Source of the DNA: Ficedula albicollis
Taxonomy: Eukaryota > Chordata > Aves > Passeriformes > Muscicapidae
Direction: 5' to 3'
Assembly: GCF_000247815.1 (NCBI RefSeq)
Contig: NC_021678.1
Coordinates: 24,319,036 to 24,383,035, forward strand
DNA length: 64,000 nucleotides
Part shown: piece after piece, positions 37,501 through 51,000 of the stretch
Position numbering within the stretch: the stretch's first letter is position 1
How the letters are laid out: each line of letters begins with the position of its first letter
The notes under the pieces: model-generated
Databases searched by the model: none
Seen by the model: the letters and a program-made list of their open reading frames with translations, nothing else
Told to the model about the DNA's origin: nothing
Translations under genes and position numbers: made by a program

Positions 37501-40500
37501 TCAGTGTAGCTTTTAGCTGTTTCCCACTGGTTCCCTTGCTCCTGCTGGAGCATTATTACTGTGTCCCTTGTAATTCATATGGAGACAACATTATTCAGAA
37601 GTACAGAATGTCACTAGGAGGAGGAGAGTTCAGAGAAAATCCAGAAGATTTATGGCATAGTTTAGATAAGGCCATGGAGGAACTGACATGAGGGAAGTAA
37701 TGACAATTTGCAGTCCAGCAGCATTTCTGAGGGGGTGCTGAGAGCTTCTTCATGCCAACTCCATCAGGTCAGATACAGAGCAGAGCATGCTTTAATAAGG
37801 TGTCCTACAGGCTTGATTGCAGAGGGAACCCTTTTGCTAATAAATAATCCAGACACACCCAGCTCTGGCCACATGAGTCCTGGACCTGATCCAAAGCCAA
37901 CAGAAAGTACTTAGAAAATTTCCCAGAGGCACAGCTAGCACAGAGAAGCCTCTTTTTCCTTTTGATCTTATTTCTCATGGGAGAAGGAAGAGCTGGTTGG
38001 TAGACAGGGAGGTTCCTTTTCTCCCCTCTCTGTGCCTCGCTGGTAATACAAATTCTCATTTCTGACCCTTCCTTGGAGATTCCCTGGCCTGTTTCACATG
38101 GAGCACCTGAAGCCATGGTGAGCACTGGGTCCTGGGAAAGCTCCCCTGGAGCAGAAGCAGCTGAAAAGGACCTTCTGCATTCTGTGTGTGTGGACACAAA
38201 CAACCCTTTCCCACAAAGGACTGAAGATCACTTTCTGAACTGCCATGGAGTTTCCTTGTGTGACCACAGGAGGAGGCATGATGCAGTATGGCTGTTGTAG
38301 ATCTGGAGCCCCATGAAACTTGAACCATCCTCTTTTTTTTTTTCTATATGAGAGGAGTTAGGAAGACTTTGAGTGTTTTTTCAGACCCCAGCACAGATCA
38401 CCTGCCTCAGGGTGTCTTCCCCACCATGTGGCTTGGAGGAAGCTCTCCACCAGCACTTGTCCATCCACCTCAGTGGTGCATGGAGCGTGGTGGTGGGCAC
38501 ACAGGTGTTCTACAGCCATGGCCAACTGCAGAAGTCTTCCTCTGTGCCTTCATCACACCTTCTCATGAAGGCACTAAAGCAATGATAAAACTTGAGGAAC
38601 TGAACTTCACCACAGCTGTTGCAGGGAGGGAGGAGAGAGCCTGTGTCATCCTCTCATCCTGAAATAGGCTGACCTGGAGCCTGATGCTGCTAGGAAATTC
38701 TTTACCAGTCCAGATTCTGGTATTCCATCTTAAATTCCCAGGCATTATCAATTACAAGTGCTGGCAGGTGAAATGCTCTCTGGACATGGGCTTTCTTGTG
38801 CTGTAGCCTATTCAGCAGGAAGGAGTTACCTTCTCGTGATTAGATTCTCTAGGCAGATCAAATTTGCTGTTGGAACAGAGATTTTATATATAGTAAAATG
38901 CTCCCAGGTGTACTTTTTAGTAGTGCTTCTGGGCTAAAGCAAAGATTTATTAACAAGAGGCACCCAAACCATATTATGCACTGCAGCAGAGCTGGAACAG
39001 GGTGCTTTTGCTCTGATTCAGGGAGCTGATTGAATGCAGTGACAGATGCCAAGTATTTCTGTCCTTGCCTGAGTTTATCTTTTAAATTTGAAAGTGTTAA
39101 AAGCAAGAGTTATTTTTGGAATAAACATATTAAATAGTGATGGAGAGCTCCATATGGGTGTTTGGATTGTATTTTACTGTTACATGTCGTTGACCAAAAT
39201 GCACTGCTCAGACCATCAGAACAGAAAACTATGGGGGTAATACATTGTCTAGATTTGCATCAGAATACTGGATATCAGAGGGCCCAGTGACTTTGCTTGT
39301 GACATTGTTTGGTATCATGAAGAACGCAGTAAAATTATATTTATTGTATATTTGCAATAAATGCAATACATTGTCACACAATTGTAATATTTCCTGTAAA
39401 ATTCCAGAGAGCTGTCCATATTTCTATTAATATGTGTGTGTGTGCAGGGGGGCTATTTGAATTTCATGTTTTTTTTATCATATTGACAAATGTCCAAACT
39501 CTAGAGAAGCTGTTGATTGCCTTGGAAACCATTGGCACCTTACCTCTTGGTTGCTCACTCTCCCTCCTACCAGTAGTCTTTTGAGCTTCTATATTTAATT
39601 TATTCTGTAACATCACCTTAAATAGCCCCTGGCCTTTATTTTTTTTTATAGCTAATAATTTATAGTTTAAAATTATTTCTATTTTATTGTCATCTCCATA
39701 ATGAGTATTTTACCATTTTATTTAGGGTAAAACAAATAATTATTATTTAGCTGCTTAATCTTTCCATGGGCCATCTTGAAGCCCTTGAATGGTGACTCTT
39801 TACAGCTGAACCAAGACTCAGGGTGAGGATGAACAGCTGACCCATAAACTCCAGGCAAGTTGTCGCATTTCCAGTGCCTCTGAGCCATCTTGTGCCTCAA
39901 AAATTAATGCTACTTACAAATTGCCTTCTGCCATGCTCCATCAAATGCTAAGATGCTGTAATTATTTATGACAGTTAAAATCTCCTGATGCATTCAAATA
40001 AAAGCCAAACATATAGGGAAAACATGTCCTGTAGAGGAAGGCTGCAGCATGAAAGATAGCTTGTTTTGACTGCAGGTCACATTGAGGGGCAAGCTTGAAA
40101 TACATGTAAGAGATGGAGACCTGGATGTGCTAGATTTTTAGGGGAAACTCCATTGCTGCTGTCATTGGACTATTTTCAGGTGTTTGGATGAGTGAATGAC
40201 CCAAATATAGCTTAAGCCTGTGACTATTCCATTTTAATAGCAATGCAAATACACTAGGTGAAGGCTAAGAGTGCTGCATCTAATTTAGCTGTGTTGCTTT
40301 AGCAACATCGTGCAGGATGCAAATAGTCTCCTTGGTAACACTTCCTAAGTGTCATTAGATAAGCCATGGTTATAAACAAGGAAGCAGATCAGAAGGAGAG
40401 ACATGCTCTTGTGCTGTGCCTTTTTATAGCCCCAGACATCACGATTAGCAGGATGGCAAGAGGAGAGAGGAAAGCTGTCCTAGGGCTCATGGTGCTTGTG

Positions 40501-40687
40501 AGCATTTGTGTGTTGTGGTTTGGAAAGCCACAGCAATGGTGATGGGGTTTGCTGACTTGGTTTGAATAAAAACCTTTAAATAAAGGTTTTAAATAAAGGA
40601 AGGTGGTTGTTCCTGCCCTTCCTGGTTGTCACAGACATATTAAATGTCCTCATGCCTATCCAGATGCAGATTGCAGATGTTAACACT
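34571..40687. other. Non-coding stretch with one weak duplication
   Basis: Unique sequence of 6.1 kb with frames up to 132 codons, none recognised. It contains the imperfect 70-bp duplication listed at 35158-35283 and a short AAT repeat near 35867-35883. No transposon was confidently called. Confidence 0.45.
35158..35283. repeat. Imperfect tandem duplication, period about 70 bp
   Basis: TAATCACAGCA-GTGCAGGTGCTC at 35158 recurs at 35228, and both units end in CTAAAGTAGTTT- or CCAAAGTAGTTT-like sequence. The copies have diverged by several substitutions and small gaps, so this is older than the other tandem duplications in the window. Confidence 0.7.
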
Positions 40688-40801
40688 TCCTCCCTCTAAC
40701 AACACATTTGACTCTTGGTGAGTTTTGAATCTACAGGTTGGGAATCCTCCCTCTAACAACACATTTGAGTCTTGGTGAGTTTTGAATCTACAGGTTGGGA
40801 A
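40688..40801. repeat. 57-bp direct tandem duplication
   Basis: The unit beginning TCCTCCCTCTAACAACAC at 40688 recurs at 40745, and both end in CTACAGGTTGGGAA. One substitution (GACTC to GAGTC) is visible between the copies. Confidence 0.93.
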
Positions 40802-42902
40802 GGGGAGAGGAAAGGAGACCCAGAGCTCAATGTGAGTGTGACTCTCCCATGTTCACCCTGGAAAGAACGTGGAGGTTGAGGTGGTGGTGAAGGATCTGCT
40901 TCTGGGCTGGGATTAAGTACAGCATCTGCTCCCCTTCTGGTGATCTTGCCCTGTTGCTCTGTCATTGCCAGTGCATTACCTCTCCAGAACTAGATTTGCT
41001 TTCTCTGTTGAATTCCAAAGACCCTTTCCTAGGGATCAGCAACAGAGTAGAGATGAAAGTGAGAAATGGGGGTTAATTAGTGCTCAAAATCAGGGCAGCT
41101 GTTTCTGCTGCTGGCATTGCCATACAGAAAAGGGTCATGAATTGAGGCAGAATCCCACTGGTCGATGCCTGAGGAACTCATCCAAGGAATCTGAATGCCT
41201 GATGATGTCAACTGGAGCACATGAAAGACAGTGGAAGAAGCCAAGTCCACAAGAGCATCAAAACAGGTTTATTCTGGTTTGGGATAAAAGTCTAAAAGAG
41301 CAGATGGTTTATTTTATCGTGAGCTTGACCCTGTGTTAGTAGAAGCAGACAACTGGTAGACTTTTGCATTATTTTGGAAATCCTCTGAACCAAAGCTAAA
41401 CCAGACCCTTTCAGCAAAACCCCTCCTGATCTGTAACCTTCAGGTCCACCCACAAATCCATGGACTGGAAACTGGCCAGTCCAAACAACCTCTTTTTATT
41501 TCAGTGGTGTGTAGCACTTTGCAATTTAGATACATGGCAGAAGACCTACTGCAATTTTCCCCATTCTAACAGAAAAAGGTATTCAAATATCAATAGTCTA
41601 CTTTTACAAGGAAAACTCAGAATAAGCAGAACAACCATCCCTCACAGCCTCTTTTTGCTCCCGAATCCTCTTGGAATTTATCCATCTTCATATCACTCAT
41701 ATCTCGTGGTCTCTGTTGTAAATGTCAATGTTAATTAATGGGACCTTGGCCCCCTGTGTAGCTGAGTAACAATCCCAGGTTTGTTTGTGAGATGGGTGCC
41801 CTTCCATCTCCCCAGGGGATGGCACTGGGGTTGTTAGCCTCGTGTGTGACAAGCTGCAAGAGGCAAAATCTGAAACACCCCTCCACCTCTGCAGTGCCAA
41901 AAGATGCAAGTGAAGCACTCCTAAGATGGGTGAGAGAAGTTTTTACTAAACATTTTAGAGATTAAAATGAAATTTCTGGGGTTCCCTTACGAACTGCCTG
42001 CACCCATGGATGGATCTCATCCCATCCCTATGCTGGGCTCCTGGGATCCCAGTGGAAGGCACTTGTGAGTTTTTTGCTTTGAGAAGGTGACACTGGAGTC
42101 ACTGGACCACAGGATGCCATTCCAGTCCTAAGGCAAAATATTGCTGCTTTCTCTGTGCAGAATAACAGCCTTCATGCAGTGGATCCTGGGACTGATGTGA
42201 AGGTGAAGTTTGGCTCTGCATACAAATTGTTCTGCAACAGAGGATCTGAGTAGTTGTTCCTCATCACCATGGTCTGTGGCTTAGAAGGACATGAGAATTT
42301 GGACAAATGACTCTGCTAAATTGTAGCTCAGCCCTCAGCCTGCCCTTCCCTCTGCTGTGTGCAGAATGGAGCATTTTTCTCCAGGACAACTGTATTCCTG
42401 CCACATGTCATTTGGAGTCCTTAGCTGTTTGTAAGGCATATTGTTTTAAACCAGTTTGGGATAGGAAAATTATTTATGTTGCGGAGAGAAGGGTTATAGC
42501 TCATGCTTCCTGATGAGAATCAAAAGGCAGGAGGGCTGAGTTATTTTGTGCATGCCCTCTCATGGCACTTCAAGTCTGCAAGTAAAAATGTATGGGGGGC
42601 AAGAACAGACCTAAAGCCTCTCCCTGTTATTGCATAACACACATCTCTGTGGCTCTTCACTGAGTTCTGTTTTTGCAAAGCTGAACATTAAACTCTCTGT
42701 GATGATTTAGAGCTGATTGTAGCTTGGTCTAGCTGGAGAGATGAGTGGCATTTTGTACCCAAAGCTACCATAAAATGCAGAACACCGTATGGGACATTAG
42801 CACTTTGTGGTTGGTCTCAGCCCAGGGTGGAGTTGAGCTGAGACTCAGTTTCCATGACAGGTAGGACCACAGCAGCTCAGCCAGGTGTGGGCAGTCCTTT
42901 TT
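40802..42902. other. Non-coding stretch, nothing recognised
   Basis: This is unique sequence. A plus-strand frame of 124 codons at 40965-41339 has no recognisable domain and no sign of being an exon. No repeats or RNA genes were identified. Confidence 0.5.
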
Positions 42903-43020
42903 CACCTGTGGGGCTCTCAGCTGGTCACACTGGTCCTGCCCATCCCCTGCATGGTTGCTGCCACCTGTGGGGCTCTCAGCTGGACACGCTGGTCCTGCCC
43001 ATCCCCTGCATGGTTGCTGC
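42903..43020. repeat. 59-bp direct tandem duplication
   Basis: The unit starting CACCTGTGGGGCTCTCAGC at 42903 repeats at 42962, with two or three substitutions. It is followed almost directly by a second, unrelated 85-bp tandem pair. Confidence 0.93.
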
Positions 43021-43029
43021 AGCGACAGT

Positions 43030-43199
43030 GCAGCCTTGCTGTGAGCCAGCTCAGGCATTTCTGCACTTGCACCACAGTCTCATCCTGAACAGCACCTTTG
43101 CACACAGCCACACTGCAGCCTTGCTGTGAGCCAGCTCAGGCATTTCTGCACTTGCACCACAGTCTCATCCTGAACAGCACCTTTGCACAACGCTGGCTC
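43030..43199. repeat. 85-bp direct tandem duplication
   Basis: The unit starting GCAGCCTTGCTGTGAGCC at 43030 repeats at 43115 with identity over nearly the full length. It is separated by 9 bp from the preceding 59-bp pair, so two independent tandem duplications lie back to back. Confidence 0.93.
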
Positions 43200-44897
43200 C
43201 TTGCCCATTAGGCAGAAGGGAAGTGATGCTTTTATATTCCCTGCCCTGCTCTTTTGTATTCCCTGCAGCACCTGGGTTTTCCTTGGAGATCTCCTATTCA
43301 CACATGGAGCCTGCCTCTGTTCCTGGGGCAGATGTGATTGCAGAGCCCCACGCTGAGGCTGTGAGCCAGAAATCCCCCAGTCTCACCTCGCGCACCTGAG
43401 ACCGGAGGGCTCGTGCCATTGTACAACTGCAGACTTCCTCAAATCAGTGTTTCAATACAAGCAAGCCAGTTCTGGCTTTTCTGAGACTTTGTGGGGGGTT
43501 TGTTTTGTTTTTGGCTTTTTCTTTTTTTTTGTTCATAGTGGGAATCAGGAGTGCCAGTTGCCACGCCTAGTTGTGGCTTCCTTAACCCTCAAGGAAATCC
43601 CTTCTTTTCTCTCTCAATCAGTTGATGCTGATGTTTTGCTGTGCAGTCTTGATTAGAGGTGGGGGAGCAGTGTGGGATCACACTGTGGCTCTGATGGGGG
43701 AAGCTCAGTCCCACGGGGGCAGTGACAAACATTGCTGCCCAGCTCCTCACCTGCACTGCTCCTGTCTCCTGTGCACTGGCTGCCCTGTGCCTGCCAGCCA
43801 GGCTCCCCCAGGCAGCCACAAAGGGCTGGACGTGCTCCTTGCCCACCCCCTGGCAATGGGGGGTGGTCTGTAGATGAGCACTGAAGTGTGTCCCTACAAC
43901 AGGATGGCATCCCAGTACCCAATCCAGCCAAGAGACTCTTCTCTCTAACCCACCTGTCCCGACCTCCGGCTCTTGCTTTGCTGCCTGTTTCTGTGAAAAT
44001 GCTCCTTTTCGATTTTCTTCACAAAAACTAGAGCAGATCACAACCAAGAGTCCTTCCCAAGTAGCTGGTGCAGCCACAGGGCAACTCTCCCTTTGACACA
44101 GAAGTCTCTCATTCACCTCTGAGGACAGCTGACTTTTGGGCACTCTGTGCCTGCTTAGATAGGGCTGCTCTCTGTTGCTTGCCAGGCACTTCCTCTGCAG
44201 CTGGGAGCTGCTTTCACAGCATGCAGTGACCTGCCCTGTCTTGGACTGTCACCCTTCTCTGTTATTTTAATATTTTTAGTGGTCTTCCTTGTGCAATAAC
44301 ATGAATTATTTTTTTATTTGATAAGCATCTTCTTAGCAGAATATTAATGCATATAATTAAGATAGTATTTGGCTCTTGAATCACACTGTTCTTCCTGAAA
44401 TTGTCTTAATTACACAGCTGCTCCTCTAGAATGAAGCTCTCTTTGTTTAAAAGCTCAAATATGGAAAAAGGGACAAAATTTCTTCCTCCAAGGAGAAAAC
44501 CTCCATTTCAATTTCTGGCTATGTTAGAATCAGTGGCTTCTCCATTTTGAGAAAGGGGAAAAATCAAGGGAATAATAATGCTGATTTTTTGTTTTAATCC
44601 TCTACTTGGAGTAAATCATAAACTCTCTTGATTTTTTGTTTGTTTGTTTGTTTTTTTCTTTTCTGCATTATTGAGGGTAAAAAGCTCGAGGATCTTGCAT
44701 TCTTTGAGTTGGTTCACATGCAATTCCTCTGATTTTTCACTTTCTGACATCTGGGAACTCAGGCATCCCTAACAGCCAGATGAAATCTATCAGATAAGGC
44801 ACCTGCTTTTCACCAGCTTTCAGTTTGTGAAGCATAAACCCAGCTTTGACATGAGCCTTAACCTCTTAGTGTTACAATAACATGTTAAAAAATCTTT
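43200..44897. other. Non-coding stretch, nothing recognised
   Basis: A minus-strand frame of 184 codons (43589-44143) is the longest here. It has no recognisable family, no transmembrane pattern and no splice context I trust. Short T-rich tracts occur near 43500-43532. Confidence 0.5.
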
Positions 44898-45027
44898 CAG
44901 AAGAGTCTGTGGAGTTACTTCAGCCTTCTGCAAGGCAGCTGAGAAGTTATGTTCAATTTCCTCAGAAGAGTCTGTGAAGTTACTTCAGCCTCCTGCAAGG
45001 CAGCTGAGAAGTTATGTTCAATTTGCT
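44898..45027. repeat. 65-bp direct tandem duplication
   Basis: The unit starting CAGAAGAGTCTGTG at 44898 recurs at 44963, and both end in GTTATGTTCAATTT. Only two or three substitutions separate the copies. Confidence 0.93.
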
Positions 45028-47401
45028 GTCAGTTCTTCTGCTTTAAACATTGCTGCTATAAACTACCAGCCTCTCCTGTGAGTACATTCGTGTTTGGAAT
45101 GATGCAGTAAATCAGATTATAGCTGTCCTTTATTAACTGTGATGCACAAGATTTCAGCACTGGAGGTTTGATTCAGAGAAAATGAATGAGGATAGTTAAA
45201 GTCAAATATAAATAGAGCTCATTAAAAAACAAACAAACCAGCCTCTGTTTCATTATGTGACTCTTAATTGTACCATGAGTGTAGAAGTAGCTCTCATTAA
45301 AACCTCCTGGCAGCCGCCTTCTCTTCATCTCCTTCTGCAAACTCGCCCACAAACTCCTAGGATTTCCTGGGGACACGAACCCAATTCGCACCTTGGAACG
45401 GACACAAAGGGACACAGCAAACAAAAGAAGCCTGTGTGCATGTGCACTCGATGGAAAGAGCATAGCCTTTGCCAGCCCGTCTGCATCTGTGCAGGCTGCA
45501 CCTCTCACCTGCACCTCCGGCCCCTCTTCCACACTGTCGGAGTGCAGCACTGTGCTGGGCTGAGCCAGAGGAGCCCTCTGATTTCTGCTCCTCTGTCCTG
45601 TGCCTCGCCTGGGCTTTGTGCTGTGGCTGCTGGTGCTGCTGTGCAGCCAGCTCCAGTCCTGCAGGCACACACACAGCTGCAGTGGGAGCACAGTGTGGTG
45701 GGGTCAGCATCAAACCTCACTGCTGGGGGGAAGCCGCCCCTCTGTGGCCCCTTGGCCGCCGCAGCGCGGCCCAGCATTGCCCAGAAAATGAAAATAAGCT
45801 CCTTATTGCAGAGTGCAGTCTGTGGGGAGCTGCTGCCACTCCCTCAGCACAGACACAAGAAGAGCTGAGAGTCTGCCTTACACACCCGCCGTCCCTGTGT
45901 GGGTGGGTTTGTTCATTTCTGGTGGGTTTTTAAGTACATATGTTTTGGGGGAAGAGAGAAAGCGAAAAAGCAGTGATGGAGTCAGAGCATGGAATAAATC
46001 CAGCTTTGGTAATAAAATACAGTGCATAGCAGTCTGTGCTGAAGAAGGGAAGGTTGCTGAATGGTACCCAGTGCTTCCAATTCAGTAATGTACCATCAAC
46101 AATTACCTTTAATGAAGCTTCAGCTGTTGCCTTAATGAACAGGACTTGCTGCCTTTCTGATATCCTGAGTGTGAAGGTACAGTGAATGGGAAAATAGTCT
46201 TGGAAAGGCTACTGGACAGTATTTGAAAGGAAGACCTAGTTCTGGAAAATGATACTTTTTGAGCAGAGTTAAAACATGTTTTCTTTCAAAAAGAGTCTAT
46301 TAAATAAACTCTGTGAGTCTCATTACTGCTCATGCAATAGCACAAGTGGGAGACTAATACTCTTCTTGAGGGAATAAAACTGCAATATCTCTTGAGCAAA
46401 TCTATTCCCAGATGGACGAGAGAGCTCAAAAGCAAACAGCAGCTTTATGCTATTTACGATTCTACTCCTGGATCACATGTGGAGCCTGCAAGCGCCCTGG
46501 CAGTATCAGTTGCACTTTTCTCATTGTTCCCCCTGAAGTTCAATCCCACTGTTATCATAAACTCAGTCCCAGCATTACTAGCATGGGATCACGAGGTCAC
46601 AAAGTCCTTGGTATTTTAAAGCAATGCATCAGCTACTCCTGCTCCCTGCAAGCTTAACTGGCGTGATGCCTAAGTGCCCATCACAAGGGCTCCCACTGTT
46701 CCAACTTTATGTGGAAAATCATTCCAAAGTTTTAATTAATTTTAATTCATAATCACAGAGCAATTTGGTGTGTGCAGATGGAAATCAGTAGACAAGTGCT
46801 AGTGTTTTTATGTATACATATGTTTTACAAAAAGAGTTGCAGTTTTCTAGAACCTGGGCTGGACCGTGACTGTTTAATTACTGTTCACACAGATGTAATT
46901 TGCAAAGTGTTAATTTCTGAAATCAATGCACTCCAGTCCAATAAATATTTAATGCTTCCATCTGCCGTTTTTAAGTTAGTTACCAACCCTGCTAGATGAA
47001 GTCTGTGAAACAGTGATCTGCTGTTGACATGAAGGGTTTTGAGATCCAACTTTCATGAAAACCTAGAAAAAAGCAGCCTTCCTGAACCCAGTTTTGTTCT
47101 CTTTATTAGGTTAAATATGAATATGGACAGCATTGCATGTAGAGACATATTCATGGCAGGCAGACCAGTGTAGAATTACATCTTAATTTTATGAGGGAAA
47201 ATTGAGTCTTCCCTAGTAAGACTATGACAGCAGATCCTAGATTTGAATTTTGGGAGGAATCTAGTTGGAGCATGCAGTATCTTTTCCACTGGGAATAGCC
47301 TAATAAAGCAAAGGGCATGGTGGCCATTCCAAGGAACAAAGAGGGGGTGAAGCACATGGGACAGGAGGGAGCACACAGGGCTGTGCAGGCTGGGGTCCCC
47401 T
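45028..47401. other. Non-coding stretch with moderate GC segment
   Basis: Around 45310-45870 the GC content rises and includes a small CpG cluster near 45729-45775. Overlapping frames on both strands (up to 203 codons on the plus strand, 45257-45868) follow from the low stop-codon density of that base composition. None resembles a known protein. An unannotated exon or alternative promoter cannot be excluded. Confidence 0.4.
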
Positions 47402-48095
<694 letters not shown>

Positions 48096-51000
48096 CTGGG
48101 GTCCCATGGCTCCTGCCAGGACCTCAACCTCACTCTCTGCAAAACTGGATGTGTCTAAACCTGGCTGCTTCTGGCTGCCTGACAGATTATTAATTACTAA
48201 TATTCATGGAGGATTTGGAGCTCTGTGGATGGGAATGCCCTGTGCCAATGCAAATGTCACTGCTCGTGGTACAACACAGGGCCCTCAATGATTCGTTCTG
48301 TTTTACTGTTTTTCTAGTACAATTATGTTTAATTCATGTGTTGTTTCATCAAAGTGTCTGTCACTCAGGGCTTGGCCTCATCTTCTTAAAAAGCTGGATA
48401 TAAAATTACAATGTGTTCCTCCAGTGAGACCGTATTTCCAGAATATCATCACAGCTTTATGATGACACAGGGCTTTCTGTTTAGCTGAATAGATACACTG
48501 AATCATCATTTTAAAAAATAAAAATCTCTTGAGCTTGGATCATTGGACTTGTGCCATCTCCCATACTGGGTTACCCTGAACCTCACAATAAAGAACCTGT
48601 GACTTTAACGTTTCTTGTTGGGTCAGGGTAGACCAATAGTGTCATGGGCAATTGCAAAGTGCAAAGCTCCAAGCAAAAAAAGAGTGATTTTTCAGGAATT
48701 GTTCTTTCTTTGAGCCCTTCCCCAGCCTAGCGTCAGCTTCCTGGGGTTTTTTGGAAAGTAGTGGACTTGTCTGAATGACCCTTGTGTCCCTGTGGTGCCT
48801 AAAGCTCCTGGAGGAGCATTGCTGCCATCACCAAATGCTTTAAATATCAAATCCCAGAGTTCCCATGTGGGCTTCTGTGGGATGGGTGGAAGCCTGTGCC
48901 TGTAAATATGAATCTGTAGTTTAGATAATGCTTTTAGCAATGCATTCAAATTATTGCCCAAAGCTATTCCCTATTGTGCCCTTGCATGTGAAAAGACCAA
49001 CCCAGTCTAAGCCTAATGGGACCCTAATGAAATTGTTTCCTGTAGCTTTATGCTGTGCAGCTGGATGTAATAACTCCAGCTAATGCACCAGGGACATGCA
49101 ACAACAAAGTTCTCATTGCGCTTGCTGAGGCTGCTGCAGTAGTGGATGGACAGCTGTGGGGATGGGTAGATGTGTCAATCAATCTATAATGAGATTTCTG
49201 GATTGCAAAATTTTGCTGGATTATGGAAGAAGCTTTTGAATTGCTACTGTGATGGGCTCCCCTTGTGTAACCAGGTACTAAAGTCTCTTTTTGGCTTTCA
49301 TGTGGGTGGTGATGTGCCAGAAAGGAAGAAAAAAAAAGAGAAGCATGGGAAATAGTGTTGGAAGCATAATTTGCAGTATTGCTTTGATACAAGTCCCTAT
49401 ATTTTATTTGAAGATGGCTTTTAAACTTTCTGGGGCAGGTGCTGAATGATGCTCCGTGGTTTGATTAACCAGCATCTAACCTCAGGAAATCCCCAGCAGC
49501 TGTAAACAAATACTAAATTAAGTAATCTTTTGGCTAATGGCTGTTCCTCTAATTCCAGTAAGGTGGAATTTCCTGGGCAGTTTTCTTGCTGCTTTTATCC
49601 AGTTTCCTGAGGGAGCCAGGACCACTGTAGTCAGGTGAAGTGCAGGGAGACAGGAGCCATCTACTCTAGATTTGGACATGTGCATGGTTGTGGGGCACTC
49701 CTAAAGAGCATGAGGCACTTTCTGTCCCCATTATCTCCTTTGCAGAAATCTTTGCAGGGGAACAGAGTCTGAGCACTGCAGGGATCTGCTTGGTAATGTG
49801 AGACAGCATGGTCTACTAGTCACAACAGGGATTAGTGGAGATAAATCCCTGTACTTGATGTTCCCAGTTCTCCCATGCTGATACCACAGCATTTCACCTG
49901 TCTGCACCTCAAAATACTTTATGTAGGGATAAAGGAAGGACAGACTTAGAGATTCTGTTGTTATGCCATAATATGAACCAGAAAAGCTGTTTCCAGTTCC
50001 TGCTGCTGTCATTAAGATCCAAATTAGTGACTCGGTGTGAATTCAAAGGAGGTTGGAGGTGGTCAGTGTTGGGTCAGCTGCAGGTCCCCATTTTACAACT
50101 GGTAGCCACTCAGGAAAACCTTTTTCACTGAAAAAACAATTCCTTTCCCCCCTCCATCTTATTTTGAAAAGTTAGTTTTTATTTGCAGCCCTGAATGGAC
50201 TTGCTGTGCCATGTGGTGGACTCTGAGGTGAGGGATGGGGTGGGATGGTCTGGCAGGGAGACAAGCCAAGCTGTCCATGTGGAAGGATTGTCTCATGTGG
50301 CTTTGCTGAAAGTGAAACTTCTTTGGGAGGATTGTACTGCAGACTGAAGGCGTGTCCGAACTCAGGGTGTGGTTGGCATTTGACCAGCTTGTTGCCTTCA
50401 TTTGATGAGCTTTTGAATGATTTAGGGAAGATTCTCCTCCTGCTGAGACCTCTTCTGCCCTCTGTTTAAGCAGCTTCCTCCTGGAGATGACAGTGTGTGC
50501 TCTGATTTGCAGGGCAGTGCCTTGCAGGTTCCTGAAGGCTGGTTTCCCAGGGGTGTCATCTTTGCATTTTTGTGAATGATAAATATATCTGTGCATCAGG
50601 GATTCAGCAGGAGGAGCCAACAAGGCAGCCATGCTGTAGTGCGTCCATCCATGTTTCTCCACCTCTGGAACCTCTCTCCTATCTTGCACAGAGGCCAGGC
50701 AAGATGCTGGGGTTGTGGAACAGTGGGATATTTGCAAGACAGTACTTTGCCTTTTCATTATCTCACAGCAGAGATTGTGCCACCTCTGTGAGCTTCAATC
50801 TAGGAGCTTGCTTCCAAAGACCATATTAGTATTCTGCCAAGAAAACAGGAGTGCTTTCTTCATGAATCAGCTCAAAGGACTAGTGTGGGTCGGCTATTGT
50901 AGGAAATAAAATGCCTCCTGAAAAAAATAAGCATTTTAAAAAAAGACTTATGTTCTGTTTGATTTATTTAGGTTCCAATAATAAGTTGGTTTAAATAGGT

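Noticed and set aside
43589..44143. Minus-strand frame of 184 codons
   Set aside because: There is no family resemblance; composition looks like ordinary intronic DNA.
45257..45868. Plus-strand frame of 203 codons, with overlapping frames on the other strand
   Set aside because: It lies in a GC-raised segment with few stops. There is no domain or conserved motif, and frames on several strands are equally open.
50159..50758. Minus-strand frame of 199 codons
   Set aside because: There is no recognisable domain, signal peptide or membrane segment, and nothing around it suggests an exon.
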